Origin: CAZPNX01 sp964518765
GTDB taxonomy: Bacteria > Edwardsbacteria > AC1 > EtOH8
NCBI GenBank assembly: GCA_964518765.1
Contig: CAZFJC010000003.1
Span: 1-64,000 of the forward strand
Direction: 5' to 3'
Length of the DNA stretch: 64,000 nucleotides
Shown here piece after piece: positions 40,736-48,303 of this stretch. The notes beneath the pieces are model-generated. The model was not told where the DNA came from and searched no databases. It saw only the letters and a program-made list of their open reading frames with translations. Position 1 is the first letter of the stretch. Every line of letters starts with the position of its first letter. The position numbers were made by a program, and so were the translations under genes.

Positions 40736-41614
40736 TTAGATCAGGTTCTTGCTTTTCAACAGCGGCCTGGGGTCCACGTAATGCAGGTCGAACATGCAGA
40801 TGTCCGGGGAGAGCCCAAAGGCCAGAGCCATCAGCTGGGTGAAGTAGAGGATGGGCAGGCTTGGCGCCTTGCCGGTCTTGGCGGCGATGTCCTTCTGCCT
40901 GGCGTCCAGGTTGAAGAAGCACAGCGGGCAGCTGGTGACGATGGCCTCGGCCCCATTCTTCTTGGCCGAGTCCAGTATCCTACCCGCCTTGTCTGCCACT
41001 ATATCTTTATCCATCACCGTGTGGTAGGAGCCGCAGCACTCGGTCAGGTATGGATCGTAGACCGCCTCGGCCCCCAGGGCCTTGGCCAGGTCGTCCATCA
41101 CCGTCGGCTGCTCCACGTCGTCCAGGGCCGCCTCCTTGGGGCGGGTGAGCAGGCAGCCGTAGTAGCAGTCGACTTTTAGATCCTTTAATTCCCTTTTGAC
41201 CTTCGACCTTATGACATCAAACCCTATGTCTTTCTTAAGTATTTCCAGCAGGTGGAGTATCTCGACCTTGCCCTGGTACCCCGGATCCGGCTCCATGAAG
41301 AAGTTTATCTTCCCCAGTTTGTCCGGGTCCTGGCGCACCAGATGGTTGGCCATCTTGATGGTGTGGTAGCACATGCTGCACAGGGTGGTAAGACGATCGT
41401 GGCCCGCCTCCTGGGCCCGGACCAGGATTCTGATGGGCGCCACGTGGTTTATCAGATTGTCCGAGGCCAGCGAGTAGACGGTGCCGCAGCAGTTCCACTT
41501 GGGCATCTCCTCCAGCTCCCAGCCCAGGGCCTTCATGGACTCCCGGGCCGAGAGGTCGAAGTTCTTGGCGGTGTTGGAGAGGGTACACCCGGGATAGTAG
41601 GCGATTTTGTTCAT
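40736..41614 (-). CDS. hdrB: Heterodisulfide reductase subunit B-like protein (two CCG domains)
   Basis: The 292-residue protein has two cysteine-rich CCG domains. The first runs from Y-Y-P-G-C near residue 7 through W-N-C-C-G near 41 to L-C-S-M-C near 79; the second from C-Y-Y-G-C near 150 through T-E-C-C-G near 193 to S-C-P-L-C near 230. In HdrB each binds a non-cubane [4Fe-4S] cluster that reduces a disulfide. Its place after the FrdB-like gene also fits an SdhE/TfrB C-terminal role. The spacer on its 3' side carries a TTGGCACCTTAGTGTCTTTG phrase. The 5' side runs into a scaffold gap. Confidence 0.93.
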   Translation of the reverse strand: MNKIAYYPGCTLSNTAKNFDLSARESMKALGWELEEMPKWNCCGTVYSLASDNLINHVAPIRILVRAQEAGHDRLTTLCSMCYHTIKMANHLVRQDPDKLGKINFFMEPDPGYQGKVEILHLLEILKKDIGFDVIRSKVKRELKDLKVDCYYGCLLTRPKEAALDDVEQPTVMDDLAKALGAEAVYDPYLTECCGSYHTVMDKDIVADKAGRILDSAKKNGAEAIVTSCPLCFFNLDARQKDIAAKTGKAPSLPILYFTQLMALAFGLSPDICMFDLHYVDPRPLLKSKNLI

Positions 41615-41657
41615 TATGCTCCTCTTGCCTCAGCTCGATATAACAGAGGGGCACCCC

Positions 41658-41757
41658 NNNNNNNNNNNNNNNNNNNNNNNNNNNNNNNNNNNNNNNNNNN
41701 NNNNNNNNNNNNNNNNNNNNNNNNNNNNNNNNNNNNNNNNNNNNNNNNNNNNNNNNN
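41658..41757. other. Assembly gap (100 N)
   Basis: A run of exactly 100 N, a usual placeholder for a gap of unknown length, lies between the hdrB start and the truncated DGC-domain gene. Missing genes in the Hdr operon cannot be excluded. Confidence 1.
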
Positions 41758-42272
41758 TTCTTAAGAAAGGCCCGTATCCCGGCGGCCGCCTTGGTGGCCA
41801 CGGTCCCGGCGTGGGCATTGAGCTGGCGCTCGCTCATCTCCCTGGCCTCGACCAGTCCCTTGTCGAACCGGTAGAGCCGATCGGCCACCAGAACCTCGGT
41901 ATTTATGCCCTTGATCGCCGAATTGAGCATCCTTGATGCGCACCGGATGGAACACCCGTCCAGCACCAGGGTCTTCGGCGCATAGCGCGCCAGTTGGCGC
42001 GGGCCGCCCTGGTAGCTGAACGCGGCCCCTAGGCATACCCGCACCGCGTCTTGGGGGAATATCTTCTCGGTCAGCAGTCTGGCCGCCCTCCTGGCCACCT
42101 CGCCCCGCAGCCCCGCCCCATCGCAACTGATTACTACCACCGGCCGGCCCACGTACCGCAGGTAGTGCTGGTCGCACTTGCGGCAGACGTTTTCTGGCCT
42201 CTCCAGCTTGATGGTCTCGCGTTTCGGGGACGCGGCCCTTTTATTCTTATTCCGGGAACCGGCTTTTTTCAA
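41758..42272 (-). CDS. Putative zinc-binding DGC-domain protein, C-terminus lost in the gap
   Basis: From a TTG at 42272, 171 codons are readable before the gap. A basic N-terminus and a C-R-K-C pair near residues 30-33 are followed by V-V-V-I-S-C-D-G-A-G-L-R-G-E-V-A-R-R-A-A, C-L-G-A-A-F-S and V-L-D-G-C-S-I-R-C-A. These are the conserved cysteines of the DGC (PF08859-like) family of predicted metal-binding proteins. It starts 49 nt after hdrC, inside the Hdr operon, and could be a metal- or sulfur-handling accessory. Function is unknown. Confidence 0.75.
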
Positions 42273-42321
42273 AGATGTGCCAAAGGATTTGGTGTCTTTT
42301 GGCGTCTTAGGCGGGAAAAGT

Positions 42322-42771
42322 CTATCCCGATAACTTTCGCAAGCAGCTGATCAGGGCGATGAGCGGCACCTCGCTTAATGTCTCCTCCGGGATCCTGTTG
42401 CCGTCGGCGTAGTCCTGCCGCTTGCGCAGCAGCAGCTGGCGCACCGCCTCCATCACCTTGGCCAGGTCGATGCCCTTGGGGCAGCGCACCCCGCAGGCGA
42501 AGCAGGAGAAGCAGGCCCAGATGGTCCTGGAGTCCCTCACCCGTTCCACCTCGCCCATCTGCAGCAGCTTCCACACCTGGTTGGGAGAGATGTCCATACG
42601 GTCGTGCATGGGGCAGCCGGCAGCGCAGGAACCGCATTGCATGCAGCGAAAGACCCTCTCGCCCGATAACTCCTCCACCTTGGCCAGCAGGCCGCCAGCG
42701 ATGTTCCCGCTTTCGGGCTTTAAGGCCGACCCGCCCGGCACCGATCGGTAGCCCAGGGGATGGTCGCTCAT
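42322..42771 (-). CDS. hdrC: Heterodisulfide reductase subunit C-like protein
   Basis: The 149-residue protein has two [4Fe-4S] motifs, C-M-Q-C-G-S-C-A-A-G-C-P near residues 43-54 and C-F-S-C-F-A-C-G-V-R-C-P near 87-98, as in HdrC. It passes electrons from HdrA to HdrB. It is the first gene of the operon. A promoter lies 30 nt upstream and a GGAG ribosome-binding site precedes the ATG. Confidence 0.94.
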   Translation of the reverse strand: MSDHPLGYRSVPGGSALKPESGNIAGGLLAKVEELSGERVFRCMQCGSCAAGCPMHDRMDISPNQVWKLLQMGEVERVRDSRTIWACFSCFACGVRCPKGIDLAKVMEAVRQLLLRKRQDYADGNRIPEETLSEVPLIALISCLRKLSG

Positions 42772-42800
42772 TTCATTCTCCGGAAAAAGAATGTCATTTT

Positions 42801-42828
42801 AGTATATCACATTTGAAGAAAAAGTCAA
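42801..42828 (-). promoter_or_regulatory. Predicted sigma70-type promoter of the hdr-mvh operon
   Basis: On the minus strand -35 TTGACT (42823-42828), a 16-nt spacer and -10 TATACT (42801-42806). The start would be near 42794, giving a leader of about 22 nt that contains GGAG before the hdrC ATG. The -10 context GTGATATACT is identical to the promoter at 50953-50980. Confidence 0.8.
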
Positions 42829-42873
42829 CCTAAACCTGACGGACGATATAACGTCCGGCCTTTGGATGATTCC

Positions 42874-43938
42874 TCACCCAGCAGCGCGGCGTCCGGAGAA
42901 AATGCTTTTCATCTCCCTGACCGCCGTCTCGATGCCCCTGTCGTCCACGTCCAGGTGGGTGACCGCCCGCAGGCTGGTACGGCCGAACGGTATCACCCAG
43001 ACGCCCCTGACTGCCAGCTTCCGCGCCGCCTGCTCCGGCTTCAGGCCGCTGCGGGAGATGTCGAAGACCACGATGTTCGTCTGCACCGAGCCCAGGTTGA
43101 TAGCCACCCCGGGTATTCCTGATATGGCCTCGGCCAGCCTCCGCGCCCGGCGGTGATCGTCCGCCAGCCGCCTTATATTATGCCTGAGGGCATAAAGCCC
43201 GGCCCCGGCCAGGATGCCGGCCTGCCGCATGCCGCCGCCCAGCATCTTCCTGACTCTTTTGGCCCTTTCGATAAAGCTCCGGCCTCCCGCCAGCACCGAG
43301 CCCGCCGGGCAGCCCAGCCCCTTGGACAGGCAGACCATCAGGGCGTCGAAATGCCTGCTATATTCCCGTAGTGGCACCCCGCCAGCCACCGAGGCGTTCC
43401 ACAGCCGGGCTCCGTCCAGGTATAGTTTGATCCCCTTTCGGCGGCAGAGCTTCGAAATTTTTTCGATCTCTTCCAGCGGATAAACCACCCCCCCAGCCCG
43501 GTTGTGGGTGTTCTCCAGGCAGACCAGGGCCGTTTTGGGCTGATGGATGTCTCGGGGGCGGATGGCCTCCTCGATTTGCCCGGCCGACAATACCCCGCCC
43601 TTGCCATCCAAGACGCAGAATTGCACGCCGGAGATGACAGCCGAGGCCGCCGCCTCGTAGCGGAAGATGTGCGCTTCCCGGTCGAGTATCACCTCGTCCG
43701 AGGGTTCCGTCAGGCACTTGACCGCGATCTGGTTGGCCATGGTGCCCGAGGGCAGAAAGAGCCCGGCCTCCTTGCCCAGCAGCCGGGCCACCTCGTCCTG
43801 CAGGCGGTTGACGGTGGGGTCGTCGCCGAAGACGTCGTCGCCCACCGGCGAGGACGACAAGGCCCGGAGCATCCCCGGGGTGGGCCGGGTGACGGTGTCG
43901 GAGCGGAGGTCGATGAGCTTCTTCATGGGCTTGATCAT
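42874..43938 (-). CDS. ltaE: Low-specificity L-threonine aldolase
   Basis: The 354-residue PLP enzyme of fold type I has D-L-R-S-D-T-V-T-R-P-T near residue 10, a substrate/PLP region G-T-M-A-N-Q near 65 and the PLP Lys in C-L-S-K-G-L-G near 203-209. It cleaves L-threonine or allo-threonine to glycine and acetaldehyde. The ATG overlaps the glycosyltransferase stop by four bases. It is the last gene of the lpxB operon. Confidence 0.93.
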   Translation of the reverse strand: MIKPMKKLIDLRSDTVTRPTPGMLRALSSSPVGDDVFGDDPTVNRLQDEVARLLGKEAGLFLPSGTMANQIAVKCLTEPSDEVILDREAHIFRYEAAASAVISGVQFCVLDGKGGVLSAGQIEEAIRPRDIHQPKTALVCLENTHNRAGGVVYPLEEIEKISKLCRRKGIKLYLDGARLWNASVAGGVPLREYSRHFDALMVCLSKGLGCPAGSVLAGGRSFIERAKRVRKMLGGGMRQAGILAGAGLYALRHNIRRLADDHRRARRLAEAISGIPGVAINLGSVQTNIVVFDISRSGLKPEQAARKLAVRGVWVIPFGRTSLRAVTHLDVDDRGIETAVREMKSIFSGRRAAG

Positions 43939-44924
43939 AGATGTTTCGATACTATATCCAGCATGTACCTGGCCCTGGCTGTGTCCGAGTGCCTCTCCCT
44001 GGCCTTTCTGCCGGCTGCTTCGGCCATGGCCTCCCTTTCCTCCGCATGGTCAAGGTAGTGTTGGCATAGCTCCACCAGGTCCGACAGGTCGTCGCGGCAG
44101 AAGACGACCTCCTTGCCGTCCTCGAAGTTGTCGGGAATTACTATCCTGGGGCGCATGGAGATCATGAACCGGCCCAGGGCCGGCACCTCCCAGTAGCGCA
44201 GGGTATCCCAGCCGGCTCCGGGAAGGTTGAGGACCACGGCGCATGCGGCCAGTTCCTCGAGATAGCGTTTCCCCTTCCTCCTGTATTTAGAGAAAACTTG
44301 GTTGCGCACAGTCCCGTTTGTCCGGCAGTCGAACTTGTTCTCGAGCAATCCCAGGGCCCTGGTCCTGGCCGGGTTGGACTCGACGGCCCAGAAGGACACC
44401 TGGTATTTTAAGGAGGAGGCGGGTTTTCCGGGCAGGCGATCGAAGTTGAAGGAGAACGGCAGGGGGTATGTCTTCATCCCATAGGCGGCGCCTTCGACCA
44501 TCTCCCGCTTGAAGACTAGGTCGAAGGGGCGCTTTCTATCAGCCTCCTGGAACAGGTCCCATCCGCCCAGACGCTTGAGGTCGCCGCCGACCTCGGTCCA
44601 GTCGCTGCCGTCGATGAAAGCCACCGGAGTCGCCGGGGGAATCCTCTTCGCTATATCAATATAGGACCGGAAACAACGGGGCTTTGCCGCCCCGACCACC
44701 ACCAGGTCGAAGGGACCGATGGCGTCGAGGGCCCGTGGCCAGGCAAAACCGCTGAGGCCAAGATCCCGCGGGTACCCCTTAAGCGGCAGGTGGAACCTAG
44801 GGTTCCAGGGATAATCCACCACCCGGCCGGGCCCCAGGACCTTGGACAGACCGGCATAGGACAGGTCCTGCAGATAGTCCGTCTCCGGTGTGTTAATGAA
44901 AAGGATCCTGGTCGCGGACTTCAT
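43935..44924 (-). CDS. Glycosyltransferase, CgeB-like (family 1 type C-terminal domain)
   Basis: The start was set at ATG 44924, which overlaps the lpxB stop as ATGA; upstream frame is a shadow. The 329-residue protein has an N-terminal Rossmann-like half. A C-terminal half follows with W-D-T-L-R-Y-W-E-V-P-A-L-G near residue 233 and a D-D-L-S-D-L-V-E-L-C-Q-H-Y-L segment near 275, typical of Glyco_trans_1_2 proteins. The sugar and acceptor are unknown. Adjacency to lpxB suggests envelope glycan or lipopolysaccharide work. Confidence 0.8.
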   Translation of the reverse strand: MKSATRILFINTPETDYLQDLSYAGLSKVLGPGRVVDYPWNPRFHLPLKGYPRDLGLSGFAWPRALDAIGPFDLVVVGAAKPRCFRSYIDIAKRIPPATPVAFIDGSDWTEVGGDLKRLGGWDLFQEADRKRPFDLVFKREMVEGAAYGMKTYPLPFSFNFDRLPGKPASSLKYQVSFWAVESNPARTRALGLLENKFDCRTNGTVRNQVFSKYRRKGKRYLEELAACAVVLNLPGAGWDTLRYWEVPALGRFMISMRPRIVIPDNFEDGKEVVFCRDDLSDLVELCQHYLDHAEEREAMAEAAGRKARERHSDTARARYMLDIVSKHL

Positions 44925-46054
44925 CCGGACAGCAGGGAAACGATCTCCCGGGCCGCCCGGGCGGCGGCGCCCGGCTCCCCCAGCAAGCCCGGTATCTTGG
45001 CCAACTCCTCCCGGACCGCCTGCCGGGGTCGGCCCTCGGCCAGCAGCATCTGGGCCATCAGGAAAATGGCCCCGGGCCTGGCCTCGTGCTGGATGAACTC
45101 GGGGGCTACCTTCCTGCCGGCCACCAGGTTCACCAGGCCGATGTAGGGCACCCTGACCAACATCCGGCCCAGCAGGTACGAGACCCAGGAGGTCCGATAG
45201 ATGATTATCATCGGGGTCCCGATGATGCCGCACTCCAGGGTGGCCGTGCCCGAGGCCGCCAGCACCAGGTCCGAATGGGCCATCAGATCGTAGCTCTGGC
45301 CGACAGACAAGGCGACGTTCAGCCCTGTTTTTTTCACCATCTCCATCCACGACTCCGGTTGGAACCCCGACGCCAGGTTAAGGGCAAACTGGACCGAGGG
45401 CTGCTTCTCCGAGAGCAGCCGACAGGCCCCCAGCATGGCCGGCAGGATTTTCTCTACCTCCTGCCGGCGGCTGCCCGGCAGCAGCCCGACTAAAGGCTGG
45501 GAGGCGCTCAATCCGAGCTGGCGGCGGAAGGCGTCCTTGGAGAGCCTCGGCCTGGCCTCGTCCAGAAGCGGGTTGCCCACGTATACCGCCGGGACGCCCA
45601 GCCTCCGGTAGAATTTCTCCTCGAAAGGCAGGATGCACAGCATCCTGTCCACCAAGCGGCGGATGCGCCTCACCCTCCCCCGGCCCCAGGCCCAAACTTG
45701 GGGCGAGACGTAGTAGGCCACCCTGGCTCCGGCCCGCTTGGCCTTGGCTCCGAAGCGCAGGTTGAAGCCCGGATAGTCGATGAGGACCACGGCCTCCGGC
45801 CGGCGCTCGGCCAGCAACCGCTCCAGCCGCTTCATGGCCTGTCGGATAAAGGGCAGGTGGCCCAGCACCTCGATGAAGCCCATGAAGGAAAAATCGCGGA
45901 TGTGGTAGACCAAGTTCATGCCGGCCGTCTGCATCCGGTCACCGCCGATGCCGCAGATCTCCAAATCCGGCCTTAGCCTCTTGAGCTCGGCCACCAGACG
46001 GCCGCCGTGCAGGTCGCCGGATGGCTCCCCAGCGATGATCATTAATCTCGTCAT
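44921..46054 (-). CDS. lpxB: Lipid-A-disaccharide synthase
   Basis: The 377-residue protein has the LpxB start A-G-E-P-S-G-D-L-H-G-G near residues 8-18, P-G-F-N-L-R near 92, G-S-R-x-x-E-V near 193 and the P-Y-I-G-L-V-N-L-V-A-G-R segment near 318. It joins UDP-2,3-diacylglucosamine and lipid X in lipid A synthesis on the inner membrane. It is evidence that this organism has a lipid-A outer membrane. It overlaps both neighbours by four bases. Confidence 0.96.
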   Translation of the reverse strand: MTRLMIIAGEPSGDLHGGRLVAELKRLRPDLEICGIGGDRMQTAGMNLVYHIRDFSFMGFIEVLGHLPFIRQAMKRLERLLAERRPEAVVLIDYPGFNLRFGAKAKRAGARVAYYVSPQVWAWGRGRVRRIRRLVDRMLCILPFEEKFYRRLGVPAVYVGNPLLDEARPRLSKDAFRRQLGLSASQPLVGLLPGSRRQEVEKILPAMLGACRLLSEKQPSVQFALNLASGFQPESWMEMVKKTGLNVALSVGQSYDLMAHSDLVLAASGTATLECGIIGTPMIIIYRTSWVSYLLGRMLVRVPYIGLVNLVAGRKVAPEFIQHEARPGAIFLMAQMLLAEGRPRQAVREELAKIPGLLGEPGAAARAAREIVSLLSG

Positions 46055-47247
46055 TTACTCTCTCTACTGTCGAAGCCTTCGGGACACTCGCTCTCCTTCC
46101 CAGCCATGATCCGTATATTTGTCTCCAGTTCCTCCTGGGGCATCCCCTGCTCCCCGGCCGCCGCCGCATATCCCCGGACGGCCTCGGCCGCGCCCTCCCG
46201 GTCCCCCAGCAGCCGGCAACACTCGGCCAGAAAGCTCCATCCCTCAAGCCGTTGGCAGGGAAGTCTGTTCTTTACGGCCATCTCCAGCCCCCGGCGGATG
46301 TCATCCAAACCGTCCCGGGAGCGGTCGCGGTAAACCCGGTTCTTGCCCAGCCAAAGATGGCCTCCGGCCTGGAACTCGGAGAACCCGTGCTGCTGTGATA
46401 TCCCTATGAGACTCTGGAAGCATTTTTCCGCGCCCTCGAACTCTCCCTGGTGGAAATGGAGTATGCCAGCCGTCCCCTGTCTGAAGGCAGCTTGGTGGGG
46501 GTCGGTCATCCCACGCTCAGCCATTATCTCGTCGACCTGTCTCAGGTGCTCGGCCGCGTCGGGGAAGTCTTGGAGATCGGTCTCGTTGCTGACCAGCATC
46601 AGCAGGCAGTTGACGATGCCTCGATAATCCTGCATCCGCTGACGCAGCGCCAGCGAACGCATCAGGCAGGCTTTGGCTTGCGAATGTTCTCCCAGGGTTT
46701 GGCACATCTGGCTGATGGAATAGAGGACGTGGGCAGTGCGGAAATCGTCTCCGTGCCTCTCGAAGGTCTGCAGCGCCTGATTATAGAGCTCCAGGGCCCG
46801 ACGCTGCTCCCCGCGGACATTGTGGATGTTGGCCAGGTTATTTCTGACGATGGCCACCGAGATCTCCTTGCCTGCCGCCTGGTAATAGCTTAGGGCCTGA
46901 AGGAAGGCCTGTTCCGCTTTTTCGAAATCGCACCGCCTGAGGTGGATGTTGCCGGCTGTGTTCCAAGCGCTAGCCCGGCTCTCGATGTGCCCGGCGCCGG
47001 AATAGCCTACCGCCCCCTCCGCCAGGGCCAGGCCTTCGTCCAGCTTTCCCAGGGTATAGTAAAGCGCCGCTTTTTCTGTGACGGCCTTCAGATTCCTTTG
47101 GCTGTCTCCGGCCGCCTTCGCCAAGTTACTTGCCCTGTCCAGACGCCTCTCGGCCTCGGGGTATAGGGCCAGCAGCTTACACACCTGGGAGCTGTTGACC
47201 AGCAGGTCGATAACGGTGCCGGGCTCTACCTGCCTTCTCCGGGCCAT
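46051..47247 (-). CDS. Tetratricopeptide-repeat protein
   Basis: The 398-residue helical protein has about eight or nine TPR units, for instance A-x-x-x-L-G-K-L-D-E-G-L-A-L near residue 65, N-L-A-N-I-H-N-V-R-G-E-Q-R-R-A-L-E-L-Y near 138 and a repeat near 175. There is no signal peptide or catalytic domain. Repeats like these resemble the sensor part of MalT-like or guanylate-cyclase-associated TPR proteins. It is the first gene of the lpxB operon; a GGAGG lies very close to the ATG. Confidence 0.88.
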   Translation of the reverse strand: MARRRQVEPGTVIDLLVNSSQVCKLLALYPEAERRLDRASNLAKAAGDSQRNLKAVTEKAALYYTLGKLDEGLALAEGAVGYSGAGHIESRASAWNTAGNIHLRRCDFEKAEQAFLQALSYYQAAGKEISVAIVRNNLANIHNVRGEQRRALELYNQALQTFERHGDDFRTAHVLYSISQMCQTLGEHSQAKACLMRSLALRQRMQDYRGIVNCLLMLVSNETDLQDFPDAAEHLRQVDEIMAERGMTDPHQAAFRQGTAGILHFHQGEFEGAEKCFQSLIGISQQHGFSEFQAGGHLWLGKNRVYRDRSRDGLDDIRRGLEMAVKNRLPCQRLEGWSFLAECCRLLGDREGAAEAVRGYAAAAGEQGMPQEELETNIRIMAGKESECPEGFDSRESK

Positions 47248-47276
47248 GAGCCTCCAAACGAAATTGATGCCCAGTA

Positions 47277-47305
47277 AATATACACCATTATCCGCCGGAT
47301 GTCAA
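47277..47305 (-). promoter_or_regulatory. Predicted sigma70-type promoter of the TPR-lpxB operon
   Basis: On the minus strand -35 TTGACA (47300-47305), a 17-nt spacer and -10 TATATT (47277-47282). The start would be near 47270, giving a leader of about 23 nt with GGAGG before the ATG at 47247. It faces away from the terC promoter only 18 bp away. Confidence 0.8.
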
Positions 47306-47323
47306 AATAAACCGGTTTTCCCC

Positions 47324-47352
47324 TTGACGGCCGGGCGCTAAGGATTTATAAT
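47324..47352 (+). promoter_or_regulatory. Near-consensus promoter of terC; leaderless start predicted
   Basis: A -35 box TTGACG (47324-47329), a 17-nt spacer and a perfect -10 TATAAT (47347-47352) lie only 7 nt before the terC ATG at 47360. The usual start distance places +1 at or next to the A of the ATG. There is no room for a Shine-Dalgarno. Confidence 0.88.
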
Positions 47353-47359
47353 TGGGCCC

Positions 47360-48298
47360 ATGGTTTTCATCGGATGGCTGGCCTTCTCGGTGCTGGTGGC
47401 CGCCATGCTTTTCGTCGACCTGTTCGCCACCAGCCACCGCCATCACGCCATCTCCACCGGCCGGGCCTTGCTGTGGAGCCTGGTATGGATCGGCGCCGCC
47501 TTGGGCTTCTGCGCCGGAATCTGGCTGTTCCGCGGTCAGGAGAAGGGGCTGGAGTTCCTCACCGCCTATCTCATCGAGAAGTCCCTGTCGGTCGACAACC
47601 TCTTCGTCTTCATCCTCATCTTCGCCACCTTCAGGCTGGGCCCGGACCGCCAGCCCCTGGTGCTCAAGTGGGGCATCATCGGGGCCATCGTCATGCGGGT
47701 GGTGCTCATCATCTTCGGCGTGGCCCTAATGAAGGCCTTCCACTGGGTCATCTACCTCTTCGGGGCCATCCTCCTGTTCGCCGCCTACAAGATGGCCTTC
47801 CAGGAGGAACACGACATCGAGGTAGAGAAGAGCCTGGTGGTTAGGATATCCCGAAGGCTGTTTCCGGTGCACACCGAGGACTGCGGCGAGAAGTTCTTCC
47901 ACCGCCACGATGGCCGTCTCCACGCCACCTCGTTGTTCGTGGCCCTGCTGGTGGTGGAGAGCTCGGACCTGGTGTTCGCGGTGGACTCCATCCCGGCGGT
48001 GCTGGCGGTGACCCCCGACGCCTTCATCGCCGTCACCTCCAACATCTTCGCCATCCTCGGGCTGCGGGCTCTGTACTTCCTGCTGGCCAACGTGGTCGGC
48101 ATGTTCCGCTACCTCAAGTACGGGGTGGGCCTGATCCTGTTCTTTGTGGGCGTCAAGATGCTTCTGTCTGACGTTTATCACATTCCGGTAGGCTGGTCCC
48201 TGGCCTTCATCTGCCTGGTGCTGGCCGTCACCGCCGTTGTCTCCCTGGCGCGCCGCCCCCGGCCCGCCGAAATGAAGAAATCAAACTCAGAGGAGTGA
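47360..48298 (+). CDS. TerC/Alx-family integral membrane protein
   Basis: The 312-residue protein has about eight or nine helices and the TerC family landmarks: an acidic D-L-F near residue 21, Y-L-I-E-K-S-L-S-V-D-N-L-F-V-F near 70-84, an E-S-S-D-L-V-F-A-V-D-S-I-P-A-V near 196-210, and conserved Asp residues in membrane helices. Relatives export manganese or act in tellurite resistance. A perfect promoter lies 7 nt before the ATG, so the mRNA is probably leaderless. I see no yybP-ykoY riboswitch, since there is no leader to hold one. Confidence 0.93.
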   Translation: MVFIGWLAFSVLVAAMLFVDLFATSHRHHAISTGRALLWSLVWIGAALGFCAGIWLFRGQEKGLEFLTAYLIEKSLSVDNLFVFILIFATFRLGPDRQPLVLKWGIIGAIVMRVVLIIFGVALMKAFHWVIYLFGAILLFAAYKMAFQEEHDIEVEKSLVVRISRRLFPVHTEDCGEKFFHRHDGRLHATSLFVALLVVESSDLVFAVDSIPAVLAVTPDAFIAVTSNIFAILGLRALYFLLANVVGMFRYLKYGVGLILFFVGVKMLLSDVYHIPVGWSLAFICLVLAVTAVVSLARRPRPAEMKKSNSEE

Positions 48299-48303
48299 TT
48301 TAT

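Noticed and set aside
47281..47360. yybP-ykoY type manganese riboswitch before terC
   Set aside because: The promoter -10 lies 7 nt before the ATG, so there is no leader that could contain it.
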